From contig NZ_KE386835.1 in the NCBI RefSeq assembly GCF_000429025.1, positions 421,624-485,623 of the forward strand: a stretch of 64,000 nucleotides of DNA, given 5' to 3'. Both the position numbers and the translations under genes were made by a program. The notes beneath the pieces are model-generated. The model had not been told where the DNA came from and ran no database searches. It was given only the letters and a program-made list of their open reading frames with translations. Below, piece after piece: positions 1 through 6,553 of this stretch. Position 1 is the first letter of the stretch. The number at the start of each line of letters is the position of its first letter. The DNA is from Actinospineispora spinosispora DSM 44797. Lineage in GTDB: Bacteria > Actinomycetota > Actinomycetes > Mycobacteriales > Pseudonocardiaceae.

Positions 1-177
1 TCGAAGCCGATCCGGATCCGCTACGTGTGGCAGAACATCAGCCTGGGCCGCCGCGACGGCGTCACCCAGTTCACCAGGTCCGACGACAGCCCGGTCCAGG
101 CGGTGCTCACCGGGCGGCTCTCCGCGCGGTTCAAGGAAGCCATCACGGTCAGCGCGGCCTGGCTGGCCAGTCGCTGA
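1..177 (+). CDS. C-terminal end of a probable FAD-dependent oxidoreductase (partial)
   Basis: An open frame runs from the first base to a TGA at 175-177, giving the last 58 residues of a protein whose start lies outside the window. The visible part contains YVWQNISLGRRDGVTQF followed by a DDSPVQAVLTGR stretch and a short helix. This resembles the C-terminal end of NDH-2-like pyridine nucleotide-disulfide oxidoreductases of actinobacteria. The family call is from memory of that tail and no cofactor motif is visible, so confidence is moderate. It converges on the phosphatase gene, with only three bases between the two stop codons and no clear terminator. Confidence 0.5.
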   Translation, partial: SKPIRIRYVWQNISLGRRDGVTQFTRSDDSPVQAVLTGRLSARFKEAITVSAAWLASR

Positions 178-180
178 GCG

Positions 181-903
181 TCACTCGGTCAGACGCGCCC
201 GCAGGGTGGCGAGCTCGTCCGACGGCATGCCGTGGCGCAGCAGCCAGCCCTCGGCGGCGCCGTCCGGGTCCAGGTCGGCCAGCAGAGCCGTCATGACCTG
301 GGGCGGGCAGCGGTAGAGGTCGATGTCGGCCGGGTCGATCTGGTACTCGGTGCCGACGCCTCGGCGCAGCACTGCTTCGAGGGCCTCGTTGGACAGCGCG
401 TAGTCCTCGATGACCGCTTCCCTGCGCACCCCGACGGCGTCCTCCACGAGCGCGCAGAACACCCCGGTCCGGTCCTTGCCCGCCGCGCAGTGCACCAGGG
501 CGGGACCGGCGTCCGGCTCGGTGAGCAGCCGCACGGCGGCCAGCATGTTCTCCGGACGGTCCGCGAGGTAGCCGCGGTAGTTGAACAGCTTCGGGTCCTC
601 GTCGTCCCTCGGGATCGGCCGCTGCCCGGTCGGCAGCACGGTCAGGTGCTCGGTGCGCACTCCGGCGCGTTCCATCGGGGTCGGTCCGTCTCGGTCGACC
701 TCCTTCGGCGAACGCAGGTCGATGACCGTGCGGATGCCGAACTTCTCGACCAGGAACTCGACGTCCGACTCGGTCAGCTCGTGCAGCCGCGCGCTGCGCA
801 GCACCTGCCCGAACCGCGTGTGGCCGCCCCCGGTCAGTGGCAGACCGCCGAGGTCCCTGACGTTCTCCACACCTTCGAGCCGCACCCAGCGCTGTTCCGT
901 CAC
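181..903 (-). CDS. PtpB-like tyrosine phosphatase
   Basis: A 240-residue protein of the Y_phosphatase3 (MptpB) family. The P-loop HCAAGKDRTG is at residues 138-147, with catalytic Cys139 and the Lys-Asp of the MptpB subclass, which acts on phosphotyrosine and sometimes on Ser/Thr or phosphoinositides. The N-terminal motif VRDLGG (residues 15-20) is also typical of the family. The GTG start at 903 was chosen because it lies 17 bases after the stop of the upstream kinase-fusion gene; longer readings enter low-complexity Arg-rich sequence. There is no signal peptide. The tight spacing indicates co-transcription with the fusion gene, so the two may share a signalling role; that link is inferred. 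A host-directed role is known only for the pathogen homologue. Confidence 0.88.
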   Translation of the reverse strand: MTEQRWVRLEGVENVRDLGGLPLTGGGHTRFGQVLRSARLHELTESDVEFLVEKFGIRTVIDLRSPKEVDRDGPTPMERAGVRTEHLTVLPTGQRPIPRDDEDPKLFNYRGYLADRPENMLAAVRLLTEPDAGPALVHCAAGKDRTGVFCALVEDAVGVRREAVIEDYALSNEALEAVLRRGVGTEYQIDPADIDLYRCPPQVMTALLADLDPDGAAEGWLLRHGMPSDELATLRARLTE

Positions 904-920
904 CGGGCCAGTCTCCCCCG

Positions 921-2561
921 CTATCGAGGCAGTCGCAGTGTGATCGTGGTCCCGTCCCCTGGGGTGGTGCGCACCTCCAGCGCGGCGGGCGGCCCGGGTG
1001 CGGCGGCCAGCCGTTCCCGGACGTCGGCGACGGTGTCGGCCAGGCGTTCCCGGTCCATTCCCACGTCGTCGGCGACCGTCACGACGCACCCCTTCCGGCC
1101 GGCCTGGGCCGTGATGGACACCGTGCCGCCGCTCGGCGTGCCCTCGATGCCGTGCCGCACCGCGTTCTCCACCAGCTGCTGCACCGCGAGGAAGGGCAGC
1201 GGCACATCGAGCAGCTCGGGGTCGACCCGGCGCACCACGTGCAGCCGATCACCGAACCGGGCGCCCTCGACCGCGAGGTAACGATCGACGTTTGCGAGCT
1301 CGGCGCCGAGTGTCGTCGCCTCACCGCCGGCCCGGAACGAGTAGCGGGTGTAGGCGGCGAACTCATGCAGCAGCTCGCGCGCCCGGTTCGGGTCGGTGCG
1401 GATGTAGGAGGCGATCGTGGTGAGCGTGTTGTAGACGAAGTGCGGTGAGATCTGGGCCCGCAGCGCCCGCACCTCGGCCTGCGCCAGCCGGACCGCCTCG
1501 TCCAGCGCGGCCAGGTCACCGGCACCCGACCGAGCCTCGGCGTCGGACGTCGCCTCGCCGAGCACCCATGGGCCGCTCACGCTGGCCGGGTGCGCGTCGG
1601 CAAGCAGACCCAGCCAGCTCGCGTTCCGCAGCCGCCCGTCGATCCCGCGCCGCCGGTAGGACACCTCGCCGACCAGCGCCGGAGTCACCCAGCGCACGTC
1701 CACCACGTCGGCGGGCGGATCGACGAACGGGCAGTCGGCGCTGCCCAGCCCGGCCAGCCGTTCACTCAGCTCCGCGCGGGCCCAGCGGTCGAGCCCGGTC
1801 CCCACGCGGCCCGCGTAACGCAGCCCGGACGCTCCCGGCACGCCGACCAGCAGGGCGCCCGGTTCGGCGCCGTGTGCTTTCGGGATCCAGCCGCCCAGCA
1901 CGACGTCCTGGTTCTGCCGGGGCAGGGTCTGCACCCACGCCCGGGTCCGCCTGCCCGGCTGGTAGCGCGAGTCGAGCCGTTTGGCGAGCACCCCGGACAG
2001 GCCGTGCAGCTGCGCCGCGTGCAGCACCGTCTGACCGTCGGTGTCGACGAAGAACGGCGGCAGCTGCGCGGGGAGACCGTCGAGGTTCAGCTCCCCCAGC
2101 AGCTCGCGGCGACGGCGGAACGGCAGGTCGAGCGTGGACTGCCCGTCGGCGTAGAGGAGGTCGGTCAGATAGAACGCGACCGGGACCTTGCCCAGCAGCG
2201 CCGGTGACGGCTTCGACGCGGCGGTCCGCTGCCGCAGCAGCGCGGTGCTCGGCCGCTGGAGCCGGTCGAGCGCGACGATCTTCCCGTCCAGCACCAGCGG
2301 GCCGTGCCGGTCGGCGAGCAGCGCGAGAGGGGCCAGGTCCGGGTAGCCGGCGGTGATCGACCGGTCCGAACCGCTCAGCAACCGGGCCCGTCCGGGCGTC
2401 AGATAGGCGATCGTGCGCAGGCCGTCCCAGTAGAACTCGAACGCCCACGCCGACCCGGCCGGCATCGCACCGTCGGCGGCGAGCATCGGCCGGATCGGCT
2501 GAATGCTCGGATCGGGCGGCGGGCAGGCCTGCACAGCCGGCAGCCTATCCGCCCCGGACAC
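921..2561 (-). CDS. Soluble LytS-type histidine kinase fused to a catalytically degenerate ATP-dependent DNA ligase domain
   Basis: About 546 residues from the GTG at 2561. Residues 22-330 align with the adenylation and OB-fold parts of LigD-type ligases: PMLAADG, FEFYWDGLR (motif I), LVLDGKIVALD (III), SGVLAKRLDSRYQPGRR (IV), and OB-fold motifs GRVGTG and PALVGEVSY. The nucleotidyl Lys of motif I is Tyr44, the motif III Glu is Lys94, the motif IV Glu is Ser, and motif V WVKxK reads WVQTL. Ligation chemistry should therefore be lost. Residues 350-546 form a His_kinase (PF06580) plus HATPase module: ISPHFVYNTL with phosphoacceptor His374, N-box QQLVENAVRHGI, and a C-terminal GDGTTITL. There is no membrane segment, so the ligase-like half is probably the sensor. 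No response regulator is adjacent; the PtpB-like gene follows 17 bases later. The start is uncertain: GTG at 2534 is an alternative, and GTG at 2606 would lie inside a hairpin. Confidence 0.85.
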   Translation of the reverse strand: MSGADRLPAVQACPPPDPSIQPIRPMLAADGAMPAGSAWAFEFYWDGLRTIAYLTPGRARLLSGSDRSITAGYPDLAPLALLADRHGPLVLDGKIVALDRLQRPSTALLRQRTAASKPSPALLGKVPVAFYLTDLLYADGQSTLDLPFRRRRELLGELNLDGLPAQLPPFFVDTDGQTVLHAAQLHGLSGVLAKRLDSRYQPGRRTRAWVQTLPRQNQDVVLGGWIPKAHGAEPGALLVGVPGASGLRYAGRVGTGLDRWARAELSERLAGLGSADCPFVDPPADVVDVRWVTPALVGEVSYRRRGIDGRLRNASWLGLLADAHPASVSGPWVLGEATSDAEARSGAGDLAALDEAVRLAQAEVRALRAQISPHFVYNTLTTIASYIRTDPNRARELLHEFAAYTRYSFRAGGEATTLGAELANVDRYLAVEGARFGDRLHVVRRVDPELLDVPLPFLAVQQLVENAVRHGIEGTPSGGTVSITAQAGRKGCVVTVADDVGMDRERLADTVADVRERLAAAPGPPAALEVRTTPGDGTTITLRLPR

Positions 2562-2570
2562 ACCAAAGCC

Positions 2571-2610
2571 GTGAGTGTTCCGGGCTGCCGGGGCAACTCG
2601 GAACACTCAC
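2571..2610. repeat. Family A intergenic inverted repeat (GTGAGTG...CACTCAC), copy 1
   Basis: Arms GTGAGTGTTCCG and CGGAACACTCAC pair perfectly over 12 bp around an imperfectly paired GGCTGCC/GGCAACT centre. It lies after the stop of the minus-strand gene 2630-3028 and just before the kinase-fusion gene, so it may terminate the former. No T-tract follows. The outer word GTGAGTG recurs in repeats at 18320, 34322, 47871 and 53953. Confidence 0.85.
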
Positions 2611-2629
2611 GGCTGACGGATGTGTCCGG

Positions 2630-3028
2630 TTAGCAGGTACCGCTGCCGCCGAGCAGACCACCCAGCGTCGCCAGCAGACCGGAGACCACGCCGCAGCTGC
2701 GGTTCGGAGTCGCCTGCGGTGCCTGCGCGGATGCTCCACCGAAGGACGTCGTGACCGCGCCACCGGGGCCGCTGCCGCCACGCTGAGCGGAGATGCCGCC
2801 CTGGCCGCCGTTGTCAGCGGGCAGCGCGTTGGTGTAGCGGTACTGGTTCGGGTCCCGGGGGTCCTGCATGGACACCGCGACCGGGTGGTCGGCCACACCG
2901 GACTGCGGACCACCGGCGAACGGCCGGTTCTTCGAGTCGTTGGAGTGGGCATTGAACGCGATGATGCCGATGACCAGCGCGAGGGCCGCGGCGGCGAGCG
3001 CGCCTACCACCCCAAAGGAACGCAGCAC
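2630..3028 (-). CDS. Small membrane-anchored or secreted protein, unknown function
   Basis: A 132-residue protein. Residues 5-26 form one hydrophobic segment (FGVVGALAAAALALVIGIIAF), either an anchor or an uncleaved signal. The rest is Gly/Ser/Ala-rich and probably disordered, ending in a hydrophobic glycine-rich tail with two cysteines (NRSCGVVSGLL... and GSGTC) that could form a disulfide outside the cell. The GTG at 3028 is preceded by GGAG at a six-base gap, which decides the start. It lies 67 bases downstream of the ArsR gene on the same strand and may be read from the same promoter. No family is recognised. Confidence 0.7.
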   Translation of the reverse strand: MLRSFGVVGALAAAALALVIGIIAFNAHSNDSKNRPFAGGPQSGVADHPVAVSMQDPRDPNQYRYTNALPADNGGQGGISAQRGGSGPGGAVTTSFGGASAQAPQATPNRSCGVVSGLLATLGGLLGGSGTC

Positions 3029-3095
3029 AACTTGCTCCACTCGTGTGAGGGTACTTACCCATGTTAACGACTGACTTAGGTATGAGTTACTCGAC

Positions 3096-3476
3096 TCACA
3101 CGGAAGGGTGACGATGATGGTCGGGCACTGCTCTGACCAGGTGCTCGGCATACCCGAATGCCTGATCGGCCAGTGCCACCAGGTGACCGCTGGTAACCCG
3201 ATAGAGCATTCGACGTCCCTCCCGATGCGAACTCACCAGGCCGGCCAGTCGTAGCCGCCCCAGGTGCTGGGAGACCGACGACCGGGATGCCGCGACCTGC
3301 GCGGTCAAGGTACCGACATCCTGCTCGCCGCCGGCAAGCAGCCGGATCAAGCTCAGCCTGGTGGGGTCGGCGAGATGTGTGAGCACCTGAGCGGCGACTG
3401 CGAGCACCTCGCCGTCACTGCCGTCATCGGGCTGTCGCACAGCACTTGCCGTTGCCATGTCGTTGTGCGCGCGCAT
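3096..3476 (-). CDS. ArsR-family metal-sensing repressor, KmtR/NmtR-like
   Basis: A 126-residue winged-helix protein. LADPTRLSLIRLL is the ArsR opening helix and SRSSVSQHLGRLRLAGLV the recognition helix. The C-terminal AEHLVRAVPDHHRHPSV carries a Glu-His pair and clustered histidines arranged as in mycobacterial KmtR, a Ni/Co sensor. It diverges from a CDF metal exporter with 38 bases between the starts, so it most likely represses that exporter until metal binds. Nickel or cobalt is the best guess; zinc cannot be excluded. An internal ATG (3458) is an alternative start and neither start has a clear ribosome site. Confidence 0.88.
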   Translation of the reverse strand: MRAHNDMATASAVRQPDDGSDGEVLAVAAQVLTHLADPTRLSLIRLLAGGEQDVGTLTAQVAASRSSVSQHLGRLRLAGLVSSHREGRRMLYRVTSGHLVALADQAFGYAEHLVRAVPDHHRHPSV

Positions 3477-3514
3477 GGTTGCATATTGGCCTTGAGCAGC
3501 GGACTATCGCAAGT
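3477..3514. promoter_or_regulatory. Divergent arsR/CDF promoter with imperfect palindrome
   Basis: The 38-base divergent spacer holds the words TTGCATA and TATCGCAA, which form an imperfect inverted repeat (TTGCATA against TTGCGATA) about 18 bases apart. This is a candidate site for the ArsR-family protein, so one bound dimer could control both genes. The assignment is inferred from position and symmetry. Confidence 0.35.
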
Positions 3515-4564
3515 ATGAGCGAACACCACGGCCACGGGCACTCTCATGGACACGGCCATGGGCACGGTCGATGGGCCCGCGTCCGGGACGTTCTCGGCGC
3601 GCACAGCCACGACAGCGCCGACCGCGTCGACGACGCTCTGCGCACCAGCTCGCTGGGGCTGCGCACGGTCGGCTGGTCGTTCGGCGTGCTCGCGCTGACC
3701 GCCGCACTGCAGCTCGTCGTGGTCGCGGTGACCGGTTCGGTCGCGCTGCTCGGCGACACGATCCACAACATCGCGGACGCGCTGACCGCTGTGCCGCTCG
3801 CGGTCGCGTTCCTGCTCGGGCGGCGTCCGGCGACCAGCCGCTACACCTACGGTCTGGGCCGCTCGGAGGACCTGGCCGGGGTGATCGTGGTGCTGGTGGT
3901 CGCGGCCTCCGCCGCGCTGGCCGGCTACCAGGCGATCCATCGGCTGCTGCACCCACAGCCGATCACCCATCTCTGGGCAGTCGCGCTGGCCGGCCTGGTC
4001 GGGTTCGTGGGCAACGAGGTCGTGGCTCGGCTACGCATCCGGGTCGGCAGACGGATCGGGTCGGCTGCTCTGGTCGCCGACGGCATCCACGCCAGGACCG
4101 ACGGCTTCACCTCACTCGCCGTCGTGCTCGGCGCGGCCGGTGTCGCGCTCGGCCTGCCACTCGCGGACCCGGTGATCGGCCTGCTCATCTCGGTGATGAT
4201 CCTGTTCGTCGCCAAGGACGCGGCGCGTGACGTGCTGCACCGTCTGATGGACGCGGTCGACCCGCACTCGGTCGCGCTGGCCACCAGGACCGCGGCCGAC
4301 GTGCCCGGGGTGCTCGGCTCCGGCCGGCTGCGCATGCGGTGGATCGGGCACCGGCTGCACGCCGAGCTGGCGGTGGCGGTCCGGCCGGACGAGTCCGTCG
4401 AGAACGCCCACCGCATCGCGCACCGGGTCGAGCACGCTCTGGTGCACGCGGTCCCCCGGCTGGCGTCGGCGACCGTCCACGTCGAGCCGGCCAGCCGAGC
4501 GGCGGAGGCGCACGACGAACTGGCCCATCATGGCCACGATCGAGGGACCCACCACGGCTCGTGA
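3515..4564 (+). CDS. CDF-family metal cation efflux transporter
   Basis: A 349-residue cation diffusion facilitator. The N-terminus is a His/Gly run (HGHGHSHGHGHGHG) and the C-terminus is again His-rich (HHGHDRGTHHGS), typical of metal-loading tails. Six membrane helices lie between residues 50 and 240. The transport site appears twice as DxxHxxxD: D81/H84/D88 in TM2 and D189/H192/D196 in TM5. Asp/His sites of this type occur in Zn/Co/Ni members rather than Mn members. A cytoplasmic C-terminal domain with HAELAVAV follows. It is paired with the divergent ArsR gene, so it is probably a metal-inducible detoxification pump. Confidence 0.92.
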   Translation: MSEHHGHGHSHGHGHGHGRWARVRDVLGAHSHDSADRVDDALRTSSLGLRTVGWSFGVLALTAALQLVVVAVTGSVALLGDTIHNIADALTAVPLAVAFLLGRRPATSRYTYGLGRSEDLAGVIVVLVVAASAALAGYQAIHRLLHPQPITHLWAVALAGLVGFVGNEVVARLRIRVGRRIGSAALVADGIHARTDGFTSLAVVLGAAGVALGLPLADPVIGLLISVMILFVAKDAARDVLHRLMDAVDPHSVALATRTAADVPGVLGSGRLRMRWIGHRLHAELAVAVRPDESVENAHRIAHRVEHALVHAVPRLASATVHVEPASRAAEAHDELAHHGHDRGTHHGS

Positions 4565-4582
4565 CATGCCAAGATCGACGAC

Positions 4583-5335
4583 ATGACAGTCGTGCTGGTA
4601 CATGGCAACCCGGAGACCGAGGCGATCTGGGGCCCGCTGATCAAGGAGCTGGGCCGCGATGACGTCATCTGCCTGTCACCGCCCGGATTCGGCGCCCCCG
4701 TGCCGGACGGGTTCGGCGCCACGATGCTGGAGTACCGCGACTGGCTGGCCGGTGAGCTGGAGAAGCTCGGCGAGCCGGTGCACCTGATCGGGCACGACTG
4801 GGGCGGCGGGCACGTCATGAACGTCGTGCTGAGCCGCCCCGACCTGATCCGCAGCTGGATCGTCGACGTCGTCGGGCTGTACGACGAGGAGTACGTCTGG
4901 CACGACCTCGCCCAGGTGTGGCAGACGCCCGAGGCCGGGGAACGGCTCGTCGACACGATGATGAACGCGACCGTCGAGGAGAAGGTCGAACGGTTCGGCG
5001 CGCTGGGCATGCCGGCGGATGCCGCGCGCCAGATGGCCGACTGGCAGAACGACGACATGGGCCGCTGCATCCTGACGCTGTACCGCTCGGCGACCGCGCC
5101 GCACCTGAAGCCGTTCCGCGAGAACCTGCCCGCTGCCGCCTCCCGCCCCGGGCTCAACATCCTGGCGACCGAGGACCACTACGTCGGCTCGGACGAGCTT
5201 CGCCGCCGCGCCGCCGCACGGGCGGGCGCCAGCACCGAGGTGCTGGAGGGCCTCGGCCACTGGTGGATGCTGCAGGACCCGGCACGCGGCGCCGAGGTGA
5301 TCAACCGCTTCCTGAGCCTGGTAGGCGGCGACTAG
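4583..5335 (+). CDS. Alpha/beta hydrolase, epoxide hydrolase/dehalogenase-like
   Basis: A 250-residue alpha/beta hydrolase. VLVHGNPETEAIW (residues 4-16) carries the oxyanion HGxP motif and GHDWGGG (70-76) is the nucleophile elbow with Asp72. An Asp followed by Trp is the arrangement of epoxide hydrolases and haloalkane dehalogenases, not esterases. The C-terminal EGLGHWW supplies the catalytic His. The cap domain is short. The substrate is unknown and the neighbours give no pathway. It starts 18 bases after the CDF stop, so weak co-transcription is possible. Confidence 0.8.
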   Translation: MTVVLVHGNPETEAIWGPLIKELGRDDVICLSPPGFGAPVPDGFGATMLEYRDWLAGELEKLGEPVHLIGHDWGGGHVMNVVLSRPDLIRSWIVDVVGLYDEEYVWHDLAQVWQTPEAGERLVDTMMNATVEEKVERFGALGMPADAARQMADWQNDDMGRCILTLYRSATAPHLKPFRENLPAAASRPGLNILATEDHYVGSDELRRRAAARAGASTEVLEGLGHWWMLQDPARGAEVINRFLSLVGGD

Positions 5336-5343
5336 ACGACGCC

Positions 5344-5413
5344 ACTTCGCAGAAGTTCATGTCGCGTCGCAAATGCTGCAGTGTCTGCGACGCGACACGT
5401 AGCTCTGCGAGGT
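5344..5413. repeat. Family B nested inverted repeat (TTCGCA / GTCGCGTCGCA), copy 1
   Basis: Inner arms GTCGCGTCGCA and TGCGACGCGAC pair over 11 bp. Outer arms ACTTCGCAGA and TCTGCGAGGT pair over 9 of 10. It fills the space between the convergent hydrolase and XRE genes and could terminate both. The same words recur at 30447 and 36149, and TTCGCA also at 6375. Confidence 0.8.
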
Positions 5414-5414
5414 C

Positions 5415-6302
5415 TCACTCGGGGAATGCGCATGCCTCCAACGCCGAGGCCGTCGCGGTGTCGGCCGGGGTGTACGTGGTCAGACGAAGCTGCGAACGCT
5501 GTCCCAGCCAGAGATGGGTGAAGTCGAAACTGAGCAGCCCGGCGTCCCGGTGCCGGAACTGCTTGGCGTGGTTGCGCATCGGCTGCACCTCGTGTTGGGT
5601 CCACAGCACCTCGAACTCGCTGGACGCCTCGCGCAGCCGTTTGACCAGTGCCTTCCAGCTCGGCTCGGCGACGTGTTCGGTCATCTGGGCCCGGAACTCC
5701 GCGACGGCGACCGGCATGCGCTGCTCCCAGTTGTGCAGCCGGGCACGCCACGCCGGGTTCGTGAAGCACTGCAGCAACGAGTTGCGCTCGGAGAACGGCA
5801 GGTCGTCGATCTCCATCAGCCAGTTGTAGGAGCGGTTGTACGCCAGGATGTCGGTGCGCGCGTTCTGCACCACGGCGGGCATCGGCGCGAGCTTCGCCAG
5901 AATGGCGTGGATCGCCGGGGACACGGCAGCGCATTCCTGGTAGGCGGCGGGCTCGGGTGCTCCGGCCAGCGCGAACAGGTGGCTGCATTCGTACGGGTCC
6001 AGCCGCAGTGTGCCGGCGATCGCCCTGAGCACCTGTTCCGACGCCCTGATGTCACGCCCCTGCTCGAGCCAGGTGTACCAGGTGACCCCGACACCGGCGA
6101 GCTGCGCGACCTCCTCACGGCGCAGCCCCGGGGTGCGCCGTCGACCGGCGAGCGGCAGCCCCACTTCCTCCGGGCTGATCCGTTCGCGTCTGCTGCGCAG
6201 GAATCCCGCGAGCTCGGCACGCCGGATCGCGCCGGGCCCGCGCACGTCCGGTCCATTCACCCGAGGGCTCACCACCGCGCTGTCCACGTCCTCCACTGTC
6301 AC
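5415..6302 (-). CDS. XRE-family transcriptional regulator with MmyB-like ligand domain
   Basis: A 295-residue protein. Residues 28-102 form an XRE helix-turn-helix (RRAELAGFLRSRRERI, TPGLRREEVAQLAGVGVTWYTWLEQG), and the rest is the MmyB-like PAS-type domain common in actinobacterial regulators (AYNRSYNWLM, FTNPAWRARLHNW). The GTG at 6302 follows a strong GGGAGG and fixes the start. It diverges from a DHA2 efflux pump. Two near-identical palindromes in the intergenic region, one close to each start, point to self-regulation plus control of the pump. The ligand is unknown. Confidence 0.9.
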   Translation of the reverse strand: MTVEDVDSAVVSPRVNGPDVRGPGAIRRAELAGFLRSRRERISPEEVGLPLAGRRRTPGLRREEVAQLAGVGVTWYTWLEQGRDIRASEQVLRAIAGTLRLDPYECSHLFALAGAPEPAAYQECAAVSPAIHAILAKLAPMPAVVQNARTDILAYNRSYNWLMEIDDLPFSERNSLLQCFTNPAWRARLHNWEQRMPVAVAEFRAQMTEHVAEPSWKALVKRLREASSEFEVLWTQHEVQPMRNHAKQFRHRDAGLLSFDFTHLWLGQRSQLRLTTYTPADTATASALEACAFPE

Positions 6303-6320
6303 ACCACCTCCCCCCGATAA

Positions 6321-6342
6321 CCAGGTACCACCTGATACCTGG
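6321..6342. promoter_or_regulatory. Candidate operator 1 for the XRE regulator
   Basis: The 22-base palindrome CCAGGTACCACCTGATACCTGG has outer arms CCAGGTA/TACCTGG perfect over 7 bp. It lies 19 bases upstream of the regulator start. A near copy is at 6484-6505, differing at a few central bases. Confidence 0.7.
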
Positions 6343-6374
6343 CACCGCACACCCTCGGGGCCGACTTCGCACAC

Positions 6375-6424
6375 CCCAGCGTGCACTTCGCACAGGTCGG
6401 GACGTGTGTGAAGTGCACGCTGGG
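6375..6424. repeat. Family B inverted repeat, copy 2
   Basis: Arms of about 20 bp (CCCAGCGTGCACTTCGCAC and its complement, one mismatch) flank a loop of about ten bases. It shares the CACTTCGCAC word with the repeats at 30447 and 36149. Unusually it lies between two divergent promoters rather than at gene ends. Direct repeats of CGCGCAGCGGTCCGCG follow at about 6437-6475. Confidence 0.75.
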
Positions 6425-6483
6425 TGCGCGGCGTCACCGCGCAGCGGTCCGCGCGGACCGCGCAGCGGTCCGCGCGCCGGAAG

Positions 6484-6505
6484 CCAGGTATCACCGGATA
6501 CCTGG
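6484..6505. promoter_or_regulatory. Candidate operator 2, upstream of the efflux pump
   Basis: CCAGGTATCACCGGATACCTGG has perfect 9-bp arms (CCAGGTATC/GATACCTGG) with a 4-base spacer. It is nearly the same as the site at 6321. A further half-site CACCTGGTACCC follows at 6515. It lies 48 bases upstream of the pump start, in a position suited to repression. Confidence 0.7.
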
Positions 6506-6553
6506 ATAAAGCGCACCTGGTACCCGTGTCGGATCAGTCGGAACGTAGTAGTC

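Noticed and set aside
921..2561. Functional LigD/LigC-type DNA repair ligase
   Set aside because: The nucleotidyl lysine and the motif III, IV and V residues are replaced, and no Ku gene is in the window.
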